Source: Actinomycetes bacterium
GTDB taxonomy: Bacteria > Actinomycetota > Acidimicrobiia > Acidimicrobiales > RAAP-2
DNA length: 64,000 bases
Reading direction: 5' to 3'
Assembly: GCA_021794655.1 (NCBI GenBank)
Contig: JAJYQJ010000068.1
Span: 1-64,000, forward strand
The notes beneath the pieces were generated by a model. The model made no database searches, was not told the DNA's origin, and was given only the letters and a program-made list of their open reading frames with translations. Each line of letters starts with the position of its first letter. The first letter of the stretch is position 1. Both the position numbers and the translations under genes were made by a program. Below are positions 45,801 to 54,371 of the stretch, piece after piece.

Positions 45801-46335
45801 GTCGCTAGGCTTAGGGAGTCCTGTTATAAGCGGCAACAGCAGCAACCAAACAGTCAGCTTGTTCTCCGACCGGTGTTCGTTAGGAGTATTTCCCGGGGTT
45901 TGTGAACCTGGATACGGCCAAGCCTACGAAACAACGATCTCAACCTCAACATTAGGCCTTTCAAATTCCACGAATTACACGCTCACCCCACTCACGACAG
46001 ACGGCTCATTCGGATGGGCTCCCGTTGGACCAGTTGCGGTCGCAAGTAGCGGCGCGGGTTACGTGATGATTGAGGCGACGTTGTTTGGCACCGGTAATTA
46101 CGATGTCCTGACAGCTGCCAGCGCCGCTGGACCATGGCACTTGGAGACAGCAGGAATCTTGCCAGACTGCTCTAATCCGACCAACTTCTTCGGGTGTTAC
46201 GCGTTCACGCCTCACCCAGAATTGAGCACTGCCAACAAACTTGCTATTACCTACTTCGATCCAAATGTCGGACCCACCACCACAAGCGGGTCACCCACAG
46301 GTCACCTTGTTGGCATCATGGCCAACCTGCCATAG
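42889..46335 (+). CDS. large secreted beta-propeller protein with BNR-like repeats
   Basis: 1148 residues from ATG 42889, preceded by GGGGAGG. A long signal peptide ends near AAQAAG (about residue 45). Residues ~64-424 are YVTN-type blades (AVAVTPDGTTALVTSTSGNV, AIAITPDGTTAWVVNSGSDN and others). Near 440-475 the segment NRFFARDDGISVPLGNG with LWLFGDT resembles DUF4185/DUF5005 sugar-binding propellers. Residues ~585-935 carry repeats of the type SISCxSxxxCWAAGS, each with paired cysteines. The end (VEGWGFAEYNYQTNTLD, then PHPELSTANKLAITYFDP) looks like the second half of the DUF4185-like domain. No anchor is visible, so it is probably secreted or bound through its repeats. Confidence 0.8.
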   Translation: MKTSTRSVSAYSRVSRGAFGKRFSSRLLMALAVLAGTVGAMAGISASAAQAAGIEPIASGVTWVASQSNEVTGYNNATGAVTGQFSYTSSNQLTDPHAVAVTPDGTTALVTSTSGNVNVITGASSSSPSMTNAQSVTTCPTQATCAPYTAAIGPYGGLITDDVNSSGSGWVIPVSVNETTGTATFQNALQVGSNPVAVAITPDGSTALVVSNSTNSIYPVALTSNSPLVTSGACSPAPCVAPPIGSGSVFSNAVAIAITPDGTTAWVVNSGSDNIQAIAINAGGAFTCTTYPCIPSSSNATINVSSGGASPQSIAISGGYAYLGNAYSSSGSGDSVSTVTLPTSSNAGSVVQDAWGTTGGSTGSAGAIAVTPDGSTVVVGESSTSCSSCTATGSTSAGNAQAGSNGTGFSDVILAGSPAVAVPVNAISEAYSPTPALELSQNERVPNRFFARDDGISVPLGNGNDLWLFGDTPVTVANSSGYNYTCPICFVTGSTAAEGGYTAGQIPTDLNEVPTPGQPLSLSPTTSPGQFIGAPNTYLPGGGGSCATAKGAYAARWLSGGALLSGTSDVLVTYNDVCAGPSTAPVSCPSVNTCYSIGGAVSGATQSPAPAVFLTENDGSTWIQEALPYDLNVSSLTAISCVSAEICWAAGSTIAGPTTRSQGIIVVSGNANSSSPTWSVQSPGSGNPMNGVETFTSISCVSNGNNGGYCYAVGTSPATASTPNGTPVLYYFNGSTWTNDTSYLPTQVGSLSSISCFSDAVCWAAGSTTGGQGIVVVSGNANQSSPTWNPQGSVPPISGVTQLGSISCGSNGNNGGYYCYAAGTKASGHGALIYFNGSSWSDQTPTGAPTITSVSCASATSCEAVDQQGNAWTLSGSTWSKTAVDSNAALTSVSCTTASSFCLATDLNGRSFATQDSGSAWTQETPVGGSSRSGFSVEGWGFAEYNYQTNTLDVAPNDVFPPSPTGVALPSSLGLGSPVISGNSSNQTVSLFSDRCSLGVFPGVCEPGYGQAYETTISTSTLGLSNSTNYTLTPLTTDGSFGWAPVGPVAVASSGAGYVMIEATLFGTGNYDVLTAASAAGPWHLETAGILPDCSNPTNFFGCYAFTPHPELSTANKLAITYFDPNVGPTTTSGSPTGHLVGIMANLP

Positions 46336-46365
46336 AAGTACCACGCGACACACGGTACATGCCGA

Positions 46366-48351
46366 CTATCCGAATTTGATCTTATAAACTTCCACCTTTT
46401 CGCCTCCAGGTGACCAAACGCGAACCTCAAAAACGTTCTGATCTATCGGCTCGTTTGGCAGAATCTGAAATGGGCCCCAGCCGGAATACGCTAGGTTCGG
46501 AGTCTGTGCACCTGTGTAAAAGGAGAAGTCAAGCGTCTTGATACCATTAGTCGGCGGAGGAGTACGCCGCGCTACTAATTGATTTGACGTCGTGTTCCAC
46601 ACCTCTATATTCACGGGACCAGAAGTGTTGAGCGTTACCCTTGCGTTGTACGTGCCAGCCTTTTCGCCCCAGTAAGCATACGCAACCACATAGCCTCGTG
46701 TGCCCGTCGATCCCGCGTGCCAGGTGCTTTCTGGTCCCTGTAGGACCGGCCGGCCGGCCGGTCCTACCGCCAACCATCCCGGGATCTCTGGCGCGGATAG
46801 TCCGGTCCGAAACCAGTGAAGATTTGGAGTCCTGTGTAGATCAAACACCCAGACGTCGCTACCGTGAGCGACGAGTCGCGCGTGTAGAGGGCCAGCTAGT
46901 TGTCCGATAGCGGCATAAGTAACCGACGGCGCAGCCAGCTCGATTCCCTGGCGTGAGGTGAGCACGAACCACACATTTGATCCATAGAGTGGAATATTCC
47001 AATCACTGATCAGAGGCACATAAAAGTGCACCCGTTTCGAAAATGGGCCTGCGACTCCCTGGGAAGCAACTACTTCAGCATTCGGTGGAATGTCATGAAG
47101 AGCTCGATCAAGGACGGCTGCAGCCTGTGGAGTCGTTCGGAGCCACTGAGATGGTGTGCGCGGAGCCCAGATCGAGAACCAAAACACGCTATTCATGAGA
47201 ACCGCGAGAATCACCACAATACTGGCGGTTTTCCAACGGCCACCACGCAAGATTAGGCCCGCAAGAGCGAAGACCGTTCCAACGGTCACGAACTCAAACA
47301 CTGGGAAGTTCTGGAACGCCACTATTGCGAACGCCCGCGATAGTACATTCGATATTATCAACACGACTGGTAAGGCAAATCCCCATTTAGTAAACACGCC
47401 GATCAAGCCGCCGGCCGAAAGAACAGCAAAAATGTTCGACCGCTCTACCCAGAATTGTTGGATCATCCGACCTGGCTTGCGTAACACCCCAAGGCCGATA
47501 GCGAGCAGTGAGAGATTCCCGTACCCGTTGTTCCGTATAAGATAGCCATAGACGCTCCCGGGGGTAGGAAGGTGCGTTGCAGCCTGTAAAACAAAGTCGA
47601 GTAGAAGAAACCAGACGACGCTGACAACGAGAAGCACGATCCCCGGCCGCCTGCGGCTCTTCCCAAGCACAATACCCGTAATGCCAATACAGGCACCGTA
47701 AATACATTCGATCATTCCTCCTGAAAGGGTGAGAAACGACCAGACGGCGAAGGATTTCCAACGTTCGTGATACATCGCGCGCGCTGCTAAGAGTGCAAAC
47801 AACGTGCCGTAGGGCTCTGAGTGAACATCCCAGGAGAGTGTCCAGTAGGTCCAAGGGTTGAGGAACAGTACGAGCAGTACAAAAATACCGATCCATGGAA
47901 TCCAGCTGTGCGTAGGTCCCAAACGGTCTCGCAGGATCTCGATCGCCCAGATGAACACCACGGCCTCGCTAGCGACAACAGCTATATCCTGGGTCCACAA
48001 CAGAACGGGACCGTGGGGATAAATTCGCGTCACAAATGCCAACCCCCAAAAGAAGGCCTGACCACTGTTACCCCAAAGGTTTCCAGTCAGGACGGTATCT
48101 GGGGGATTTAAATTACCGTGCCATATCTCCCAAATCGCCTGCTGGTACACGGAAAAGTCCCACGTCAACGCGAAACGACCGTAGAGGAGATTCGACCACA
48201 TAATGCATATCGCCAGTTGGATACCCATGGCAATGAACCCGACCCTGCGCACCAGCTTGAGCGTCCTCGTTTGAACTGCCAAGGGAGACACCCGAGGGTC
48301 CTCATGGTTGTGCACGTCAGTTTCTGGGTTGTCTAGCACACCAGTAGTCAC
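46366..48351 (-). CDS. DUF2079 membrane protein (1)
   Basis: 661 residues with about ten to twelve membrane helices. The signature FALTWDFSVYQQAIWEIWHG and the loop ending WDVHSEPYGTLFALLAAR are typical of DUF2079, a GT-C-like family thought to handle lipid-linked sugars. The C-terminal ~240 residues lie outside the membrane and are mostly beta. It pairs with the DUF2079 gene at 52055, sharing the WDF-Y-QA motif and layout. Convergent with the large secreted protein at 30 bases distance. Codon use looks less GC-rich than the surrounding genes. A 28-bp perfect palindrome lies inside it. Confidence 0.8.
   Translation of the reverse strand: MTTGVLDNPETDVHNHEDPRVSPLAVQTRTLKLVRRVGFIAMGIQLAICIMWSNLLYGRFALTWDFSVYQQAIWEIWHGNLNPPDTVLTGNLWGNSGQAFFWGLAFVTRIYPHGPVLLWTQDIAVVASEAVVFIWAIEILRDRLGPTHSWIPWIGIFVLLVLFLNPWTYWTLSWDVHSEPYGTLFALLAARAMYHERWKSFAVWSFLTLSGGMIECIYGACIGITGIVLGKSRRRPGIVLLVVSVVWFLLLDFVLQAATHLPTPGSVYGYLIRNNGYGNLSLLAIGLGVLRKPGRMIQQFWVERSNIFAVLSAGGLIGVFTKWGFALPVVLIISNVLSRAFAIVAFQNFPVFEFVTVGTVFALAGLILRGGRWKTASIVVILAVLMNSVFWFSIWAPRTPSQWLRTTPQAAAVLDRALHDIPPNAEVVASQGVAGPFSKRVHFYVPLISDWNIPLYGSNVWFVLTSRQGIELAAPSVTYAAIGQLAGPLHARLVAHGSDVWVFDLHRTPNLHWFRTGLSAPEIPGWLAVGPAGRPVLQGPESTWHAGSTGTRGYVVAYAYWGEKAGTYNARVTLNTSGPVNIEVWNTTSNQLVARRTPPPTNGIKTLDFSFYTGAQTPNLAYSGWGPFQILPNEPIDQNVFEVRVWSPGGEKVEVYKIKFG
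46740..46767. repeat. 28-bp perfect palindrome inside the DUF2079 gene
   Basis: Each half is GTAGGACCGGCCGG; the centre is repeated GGCC. It encodes a Gly/Pro/Arg stretch (VGPAGRPVLQGP) in the extracellular part. As RNA it would fold into a very stable hairpin on either strand. Confidence 0.85.
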
Positions 48352-48357
48352 GTGCCG

Positions 48358-49944
48358 CTAACTCTGAACCTGGGGACCGTCGCCCGGGACAACCTTTATG
48401 AAGTCAAACCGGTTGAAGTTGCCTCGTTTTGTCTCACGGAGCTCGAAAAGCAGTTGATAAGAGAACATAGACGGCCACACTCTCAAGAGTGACTTAGCTA
48501 GTTTCTCGAAAGCAACTGGAAACACCCCTATTTCACTAGCATGGCCAGAATCTCCAGCAGCACGGCGTCCTCGAGTTAGTACGTCGACAACAGGGGTGTT
48601 AGTGGAGGCCGTCTTCACGATCTCTAATCCCACAGAGCTGGCAGTGCGCCTAAAACTAACCGGCGTGAAAAAACGGAGATGACCTACATCAAATAGACCG
48701 CGACGATCGTAGGAGAACATGCCGCTACCAACCTTCAGACGACCATACCAGTGAGAAAGGTTCGGAACGCTTACAAGAATTATCCCGTCTTCTGACAGTA
48801 GGGCTTTCAGCTCAGCCAAGAGCATCTCAGGAGTTCGAAGATGCTCTAGGACATCGGCCGCGACAATTAGGTCGAATCTTCTACCGCCGAGTAGCTCGGC
48901 TAGTCCTTGGTCCAAATCTGTCTCGTAGAACTCCGAGATACGGGTCCGTACGCCCGGAAGTTCCATACCGTCGACTCCAACCACCGTGTGACCCATGGAC
49001 TCCACCAGCTCCCCAAAGCGGCCATCGGAACAGCCAACGTCAAGCACGCTGCCAGGTGGACATTCGCCGATCCACTGAAGAAGGTTTGCATGAGATGTAT
49101 TCTCTCTGAACTTCAGTTCATACGCTAGGCTATTAAAAGCAGTGCTACCCGTCCCAAAACCCATCTTATGGCTGCGATATCTCACGATGCTTATGATCGC
49201 AGCAAATGCAAAACTGGCACATTCGATCCAGTTAAATGCGTTGTCAGCTACGATGCTTACGGGGATCTCACTAACAGCAAAATTGCCCTCCAAGAGCTGA
49301 ACCATCATTTCGAAATCGAATATGTGGCCGTCCGAGTTACGGTCAAACGGTATGGCATCTAACGCCCGACACGAGTATGCCCTATACGCGCAGTGCCAAT
49401 CGTCGAACGACTTGCCTGTGAGCCTGTTGGTTAGGTCAGACAGACCCCTGTTACCAAAACGCTTGTACCACGGAGCATCCACATCCTTCGACACAATGCC
49501 GTCTCCAACCCGTGAGGCACTGACAACATCACACTCCCCAACGATGATCGGCTTCACGAGAGCAGCAAGGGAGCCCATGGGAAAATTCCCCGATCCATTC
49601 ACTATTGCGACAATGTCAAAATTCTCTTCGAGGGCCCATCTAAACGCTAATTTTTGTATCGATCCATATAGCGCATCCCCCACCTGCAACTCGACGGTTG
49701 TCACCGGGGTGGACGCGGCCACCGCGAGGGCCTCAATAGAACTCATCGGGGGATCCGAGGATCCGCGACCATCCAAACCGACCGGGCTAACGATCGACGG
49801 CACGAAAATTCCACCGATCATGCCTGACAGCCACTCGGGCAACTCCTTCATCGCCGCCTCGAAACACTTACTGTCGTAGGAGGAGATAACGACCAACGCG
49901 ATTCGCGCGCGAGAGATACCAGGAAGAGCCTTACGCCTACTCAT
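48358..49944 (-). CDS. GT2-like domain fused to SAM methyltransferase
   Basis: 528 residues from ATG 49944 (TTG 49977 is in frame). Residues 1-~270 resemble polyprenyl-phosphate sugar synthases: after WYKRFGNRGLSDLTNRLTG comes AYRAYSCRALDAIPFDRNSD, close to the intact GT2 at 50348 (GLRAYSRELLETLPLDRNSD). The donor/metal site is altered: where the intact enzyme has VMLHPDYQY this one has VAIVNGSGNF. Residues ~310-470 are a methyltransferase (SVLDVGCSDGRFGELVESMG, then VAADVLEHLRTPEMLL). It lies seven bases upstream of the DUF2079 gene in the same direction. The glycosyltransferase half may be inactive or bind another ligand. Confidence 0.75.
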   Translation of the reverse strand: MSRRKALPGISRARIALVVISSYDSKCFEAAMKELPEWLSGMIGGIFVPSIVSPVGLDGRGSSDPPMSSIEALAVAASTPVTTVELQVGDALYGSIQKLAFRWALEENFDIVAIVNGSGNFPMGSLAALVKPIIVGECDVVSASRVGDGIVSKDVDAPWYKRFGNRGLSDLTNRLTGKSFDDWHCAYRAYSCRALDAIPFDRNSDGHIFDFEMMVQLLEGNFAVSEIPVSIVADNAFNWIECASFAFAAIISIVRYRSHKMGFGTGSTAFNSLAYELKFRENTSHANLLQWIGECPPGSVLDVGCSDGRFGELVESMGHTVVGVDGMELPGVRTRISEFYETDLDQGLAELLGGRRFDLIVAADVLEHLRTPEMLLAELKALLSEDGIILVSVPNLSHWYGRLKVGSGMFSYDRRGLFDVGHLRFFTPVSFRRTASSVGLEIVKTASTNTPVVDVLTRGRRAAGDSGHASEIGVFPVAFEKLAKSLLRVWPSMFSYQLLFELRETKRGNFNRFDFIKVVPGDGPQVQS

Positions 49945-49977
49945 AACCGAGTAGAGCGCAGTTCGACTCCGTTGCAA

Positions 49978-50347
49978 TGTCCCATACTACGCTTGAATAA
50001 TACAGCGATACGGATTACTTGACAGAGCAATCGCATAGAAAATACTCAAGGAACTGCCCTCCCCCGCCTCTCGTTAGTCTCCACCATAGATAGCCCCCTC
50101 TGAGCGCAAGCCGTGCGATAACGGCAGGTTTCGTAGATCATAGCGGATTGCCCTCGAATCGGGTTTACGACGAAGAACCTTTCCACGGGGTCAGACAACC
50201 AATGGCGAGTTCGACGTGAGCCAGTTGAGAGTAGTATAAAGGCTCCAACCCAAGCAAGGGAAAAGCTGGAGTCAGGTGCCGCTGTGGACAGCAGTGGCGA
50301 CAGTTGGACTAGGTTGGCTCACCGAATCAAGCCAGGGGGAAAACGGG
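49978..50347. other. 370-base divergent region
   Basis: No gene is supported. It contains one good promoter (50019-50046, rightward) and a weak TATAAA box at 50235-50240. The rightward mRNA from the first promoter would have a leader of about 300 bases before the ATG at 50348, which is long for this genome and may hold regulation; I see no known riboswitch. Confidence 0.5.
50019..50046 (+). promoter_or_regulatory. sigma-70-type promoter
   Basis: A perfect TTGACA (50019-50024), a 16-base spacer and AATACT (50041-50046), which matches TATAAT at four of six positions. It points towards the GT2 gene at 50348. Confidence 0.5.
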
Positions 50348-51133
50348 ATGATTAACCAGAGGCAAGTAGCAGTTGTCCTGCCCGCTTACAACGCAACAGC
50401 TACGCTGCGCCGGACTGTCAACGAGATCGACCGCGAGGTAGTAGACGAGGTGCTCGTGGTAGATGACGCCAGCACCGATGACACCGTCGACGAGGCCCGG
50501 CGCCTAGGGCTGAATCCAATCCTCCACGACTACAACCGCGGTTACGGGGGAAACCAGAAGACCTGTTACAAACATGCTCTGGCCCACGGTGCGGACATCG
50601 TCGTGATGCTCCACCCGGACTACCAGTACTCACCACGTCTCGTCGTTCCAATGGCCTCGATGATCGCCTACGGAGAGTACGACATGGTCCTTGGATCACG
50701 CATTCTGGCTCAGAGTGCTGTCGCTCGAGGGATGCCACGATACAAGTTCATCGCCAACCGAGTGCTCACGCTCTTCGAAAACGTTTTGACCAACGCAAAG
50801 CTCTCGGAGTTCCACACCGGGCTTCGCGCTTATAGCCGAGAACTATTGGAGACACTTCCACTAGACCGCAACTCAGACGACTTCGTCTTCGACAACCAGC
50901 TGATCGTCCAGGCGATGGCCGCAGGGGCCAGAATAGGCGAGCTCTCGTGCCCGACTCGCTACGAATCGGAGTCCTCGTCGATCAACTTTCGTCGCTCGGT
51001 TCGCTACGGGATCGGCGTTCTCACTACCTCAGTTCAGTACTGGGAGCATCGCCACGGCTATCGCAGCCCTGCCTACCTGAAGATTCCAGAGAACCTGCGA
51101 AACGAGAACCTCGCCGCTAAGCGGTACTCTTAG
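50348..51133 (+). CDS. GT2 glycosyltransferase (polyprenyl-phosphate sugar synthase-like)
   Basis: 261 residues from ATG 50348, with an AGGGGG site nearby. The frame is open to 50276, but homology begins at QVAVVLPAYNATATLRRTVN. GT-A motifs: VLVVDDASTDDT, HDYNRGYGGNQKTCYKHAL, VMLHPDYQYSP and FHTGLRAYSRELLETLPLDR. No C-terminal membrane helices. It probably charges a polyprenyl phosphate with a sugar for the DUF2079 or GT-C proteins downstream. First gene of a rightward unit: GT2, lipoprotein, DUF2079. Confidence 0.85.
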   Translation: MINQRQVAVVLPAYNATATLRRTVNEIDREVVDEVLVVDDASTDDTVDEARRLGLNPILHDYNRGYGGNQKTCYKHALAHGADIVVMLHPDYQYSPRLVVPMASMIAYGEYDMVLGSRILAQSAVARGMPRYKFIANRVLTLFENVLTNAKLSEFHTGLRAYSRELLETLPLDRNSDDFVFDNQLIVQAMAAGARIGELSCPTRYESESSSINFRRSVRYGIGVLTTSVQYWEHRHGYRSPAYLKIPENLRNENLAAKRYS

Positions 51134-51137
51134 ATCC

Positions 51138-52058
51138 TTGGCACACCGTCTTGGAAAGATCTTGACCCGGGGACCGACTCACAGATCACGCACCTGTGCG
51201 GTCGCGATCGCCACGTTGATCGTTGCAGTCGCGTTGGCCGGCTGCGGAGGCGCCGTAACGTCGGCGCCAGCGGTCAAACCAGTCGCAATATTCCCAGCCC
51301 CCGCAGGGATGCTCGCTGGAGGCGCCCCACAGCCGTCGGGGGCGATGTGGGTGCTCGCCGGGCCCGCGTCGTCGAGGGCTGCCTACGAGATGAATCTGTT
51401 GAACGGGCAGCTCGTCAACCACTTCCCCGTCAGCTCCAACGCTCAAACAGTCGCCCAGCTCCCAGACGGACCAGTCCTGATCGGGATCTCAACGGCAACG
51501 AGCGGTGCGATCCAGGTCTTTAACTCCCAGACTCTCCAGATGACCGCAACTTGGCCACTGCCAGGCCCGATCCTCCAGCTAAGAGCGGGGCAGGGAGGCG
51601 CCTACGCGCTCGTCCAAGTGGGACGCACCGAGTCGATCGAGCAGTTCTCCGCCACAGGGACTCTCCTGCGGACGCTGCCGGTGCCATCTGACACCGTCGC
51701 TATCACCGCTGACCCCGTCAACGCTAAGGCCTACGTGTTAGAGGCCAACGGTGTCGTCTCCACGGTAAACGCCGCCGGGCAGACGACGACCGTCTACAAA
51801 GTAAGTGCCTCTGGAAGAGACATCGTTTCGGACCCGACGACGAAACAGCTCTTCATCTTGAAAGGCATTACCGCCCTCTCCAACATAAGCGTCGTAAGCA
51901 TCCAGACCCAGTCGACTATCGGCGTCCTTCCCGCACCCGCCAACTGCGTCGGCATCCAGATATCTTCAGACGGGAGCCAGCTCTACGCTCTCGTCGGCAG
52001 TCCCAACATAGGAAACGTTCAAGTATTCACGTTACCGCGAGTGACGGGGCTGGGTTGA
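51138..52058 (+). CDS. propeller-type lipoprotein, group with IFPAPAG motif (2)
   Basis: 306 residues from TTG 51138, four bases after the GT2 stop. Basic n-region, then CAVAIATLIVAVALAGC as the lipoprotein signal, then VAIFPAPAGMLAGGAPQPSG followed by AMWVLAGP, as in the paralogues at 41860 and 55135. The body is beta repeats. The last six codons (RVTGLG plus stop) lie in the first copy of an 18-bp tandem repeat whose other copies encode the start of the next protein. Lipid-anchored outside the membrane; function unknown. Confidence 0.75.
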   Translation: MAHRLGKILTRGPTHRSRTCAVAIATLIVAVALAGCGGAVTSAPAVKPVAIFPAPAGMLAGGAPQPSGAMWVLAGPASSRAAYEMNLLNGQLVNHFPVSSNAQTVAQLPDGPVLIGISTATSGAIQVFNSQTLQMTATWPLPGPILQLRAGQGGAYALVQVGRTESIEQFSATGTLLRTLPVPSDTVAITADPVNAKAYVLEANGVVSTVNAAGQTTTVYKVSASGRDIVSDPTTKQLFILKGITALSNISVVSIQTQSTIGVLPAPANCVGIQISSDGSQLYALVGSPNIGNVQVFTLPRVTGLG

Positions 52059-52112
52059 GTGACGGGGCTGGGTTGAGTGACGGGGCTGGGTTGAGTGACG
52101 GGGCTGGGTTGA
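52041..52112 (+). repeat. four perfect 18-bp tandem repeats across a gene junction
   Basis: GTGACGGGGCTGGGTTGA four times. In the upstream frame copy 1 gives VTGLG and the stop. In the downstream frame each copy gives SDGAGL and provides a TTG codon. Adding or losing copies keeps the downstream frame and the upstream stop, and changes the number of possible starts and the N-terminal length. Confidence 0.9.
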
Positions 52113-54085
52113 GCAACTCGCGCGGGGTCTCGCTCGTAAAACGTGCGGGGTGGGTGCTCTTTGGACTCCAGTTGGTCGCTATGTTGATCTTCAGCGCCTC
52201 GATCTACCGGCACTTCGCACTCACGTGGGACTTCGCTATCTACCACCAAGCGTGGTGGCTCATCGCACACGGAAATCTCGCGCCCTTTAACACGACCACT
52301 CGAACTTCGTTCTGGGGGCACCACGGTGAGGCGATCCTCTGGCCGCTCGCGCTCCTCACCTCGCCACTCCCATCCGGGCCCGCAATGCTCGCCCTCCAAG
52401 ACTTAGCCACCGTCGCCGCCGAGCTCGTCGCGTTCTTGTGGGCTTGTGACATCGCGACCTCTAGGTCGGATGCCGGCGCGAACGCTTCGATGCCCGCCGC
52501 CGCAGTCGCAGCGTGCGTCCTCGTCGTGCTCTTGGCTAATCCGTGGACTTGGTGGTCGATCGCGCAGGACTTTCACCTGGAGGCGTTCATGGCGTTCTTC
52601 GCCCTCATGTTCGCCTGGGACGTCGCACGGGGAAAGCGCCGCTACATCCTATGGGGACTCTTGCTCCTCTCCTGCGGCGACGTCGCCGCAGCGCTCGCAA
52701 TCGGTGTCGGGGCATCTGCGATTATCGCAGGGCGGCGCGATCGGGCGATCTTGCGAACGGGTCTCTTGATCGTCGTCGGCTCCGCGCTTTGGGCCGTCCT
52801 CCTCGTCTTGCTCGGCGCCGACCAGAGCCACACCCTCGCTGAAGGTTACGGCTACGTCGTCGGCCCCCACGGGAACACTTCGGCTGGGTTCTCTCAGATC
52901 GTCGCAGGCGCGCTCCTCCATCCATCTCGCCTGCTTACGACCCTCTACCAACACCGCCTCGACATCTACGGCGGGGTCGCCGCTGCGGGGATAGTCGGGT
53001 TGTTCACCCCGTGGGGAGCTGGGGTCCCAACCGTCGTGCTCTTGTCGAACAACTTGAACCGCTACCAAGGAGGTGTTTTTGCCGCCCCTGGATACCAGGG
53101 GTTCCCAGCTACCGGCTTCTTGGCCGTCGGGCTCGCGTCCGCACTCGGGTGGATCAACGCTAAGAAGGCCTGGCTCGCATGGGTAGTCGCAGGAGTCGTC
53201 GTCGCAAACGCTATCGGGTGGGCCGCCGTCTGGCTCCCCAAGACCGACTCGGAATGGATCCACACGAACCAAGCCGCCCTCCGCGTGTTGAACAGCACCG
53301 TCGCAACAGTTCCCAGAGGCGCCGAAGTGATCGCGTCCCAGGGAATCGTCGGTCGGTTCTCGTCTCGAAACTACGTCTATCCCTACCGGGCCGGCGCGCG
53401 CTTTCCCATCAAAGCCCGTATCGTCTACTTCATACTCACCGCCTACGAAGGAGTCGAGACGGTACCCGTATCGGGCTCACTCGGAGCAGTTTCAAAAGTC
53501 GCGACCGACCTTCACGCAAGCCTCCTCGGAAGCAGCGGGGGCATCTGGGTTCTCCGCTGGACTCCACCTAGGACCGCCAACTCGGTGACACTTCCGTCTC
53601 GTTCGAGCAGCGAACCCGCGTGGGCTCTCAACTCTTCGATAGGAAACCCGATGACTTCTGGCCCGCCGGCGCACTGGTCCATGAACGTCGCAAGCAACGC
53701 GCCGAGCGGGTACGCTATCTACGGCGCCTACTGGCGGGTCCTCCCGGGTCAGTACAACGTAACCGTGAATGCCACGACGTCAGCGCCGGTAAACGTCGAG
53801 GTATGGAACGACGCCTCCGGAACCCTCCTCGAGCGGTTCAACATGCTCGGTACCGCCTCAGCTCCTATCGTCGCTCCGGTCGACATCACGACCGTTCAGA
53901 ACTCGAACACTTTTTCGGGCGTCCCACCCTTTAGCGTCTCCCCGTTACCCCCCCCGCCCGGTGAACTCATCGAGGTCAGGGTGTGGGTACCCTCTGGAAC
54001 CACCGCCTCGATCTCCTCGGTAACCCTCCGAGCCGCCCCGGGTTCCCCGGCCCCAGACCCGCCCGGGTCCTTAGAGTCCCAGTGA
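52055..54085 (+). CDS. DUF2079 membrane protein (2)
   Basis: 676 residues from TTG 52055, overlapping the lipoprotein stop (TTGA). In-frame TTG codons at 52073, 52091 and 52109 could also start it. After three SDGAGL repeats the family begins: FALTWDFAIYHQAWWLIAHG and SIAQDFHLEAFMAFFALMFA, paralogous to the gene at 46366. About ten to twelve membrane helices, then an extracytoplasmic beta-rich C-terminal domain (YWRVLPGQYNVTVNATTSAP, VNVEVWND). Probably a GT-C-type transferase or lipid-linked sugar handler; the substrate is unknown. Confidence 0.8.
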   Translation: MSDGAGLSDGAGLSDGAGLSNSRGVSLVKRAGWVLFGLQLVAMLIFSASIYRHFALTWDFAIYHQAWWLIAHGNLAPFNTTTRTSFWGHHGEAILWPLALLTSPLPSGPAMLALQDLATVAAELVAFLWACDIATSRSDAGANASMPAAAVAACVLVVLLANPWTWWSIAQDFHLEAFMAFFALMFAWDVARGKRRYILWGLLLLSCGDVAAALAIGVGASAIIAGRRDRAILRTGLLIVVGSALWAVLLVLLGADQSHTLAEGYGYVVGPHGNTSAGFSQIVAGALLHPSRLLTTLYQHRLDIYGGVAAAGIVGLFTPWGAGVPTVVLLSNNLNRYQGGVFAAPGYQGFPATGFLAVGLASALGWINAKKAWLAWVVAGVVVANAIGWAAVWLPKTDSEWIHTNQAALRVLNSTVATVPRGAEVIASQGIVGRFSSRNYVYPYRAGARFPIKARIVYFILTAYEGVETVPVSGSLGAVSKVATDLHASLLGSSGGIWVLRWTPPRTANSVTLPSRSSSEPAWALNSSIGNPMTSGPPAHWSMNVASNAPSGYAIYGAYWRVLPGQYNVTVNATTSAPVNVEVWNDASGTLLERFNMLGTASAPIVAPVDITTVQNSNTFSGVPPFSVSPLPPPPGELIEVRVWVPSGTTASISSVTLRAAPGSPAPDPPGSLESQ

Positions 54086-54371
54086 CCGTTCGGTAAGAAG
54101 CTGCCGCTAATGGCGCCTGATCGGCTCGGTAGCCGTCCGATATCGACCTGCCTTGGGCGACGTTGATCAGTATAGTCCCTGGTAAGCAGGTATTTTAGGA
54201 ATTTATTGGGAGTTCGGCTGGGAACTGGCCCTTCTCGCTTGCATTCTTGCTCCGCCCAGTGTTAAGATTTCGTCATTGGTTTTCAAAATGCCAGAGTCGG
54301 CGGCATCAGATTGAGCGGCACAGGCAACTGCATAGATAACTGTCAAACTTCCGGAAACGGTAGGGGGAATA

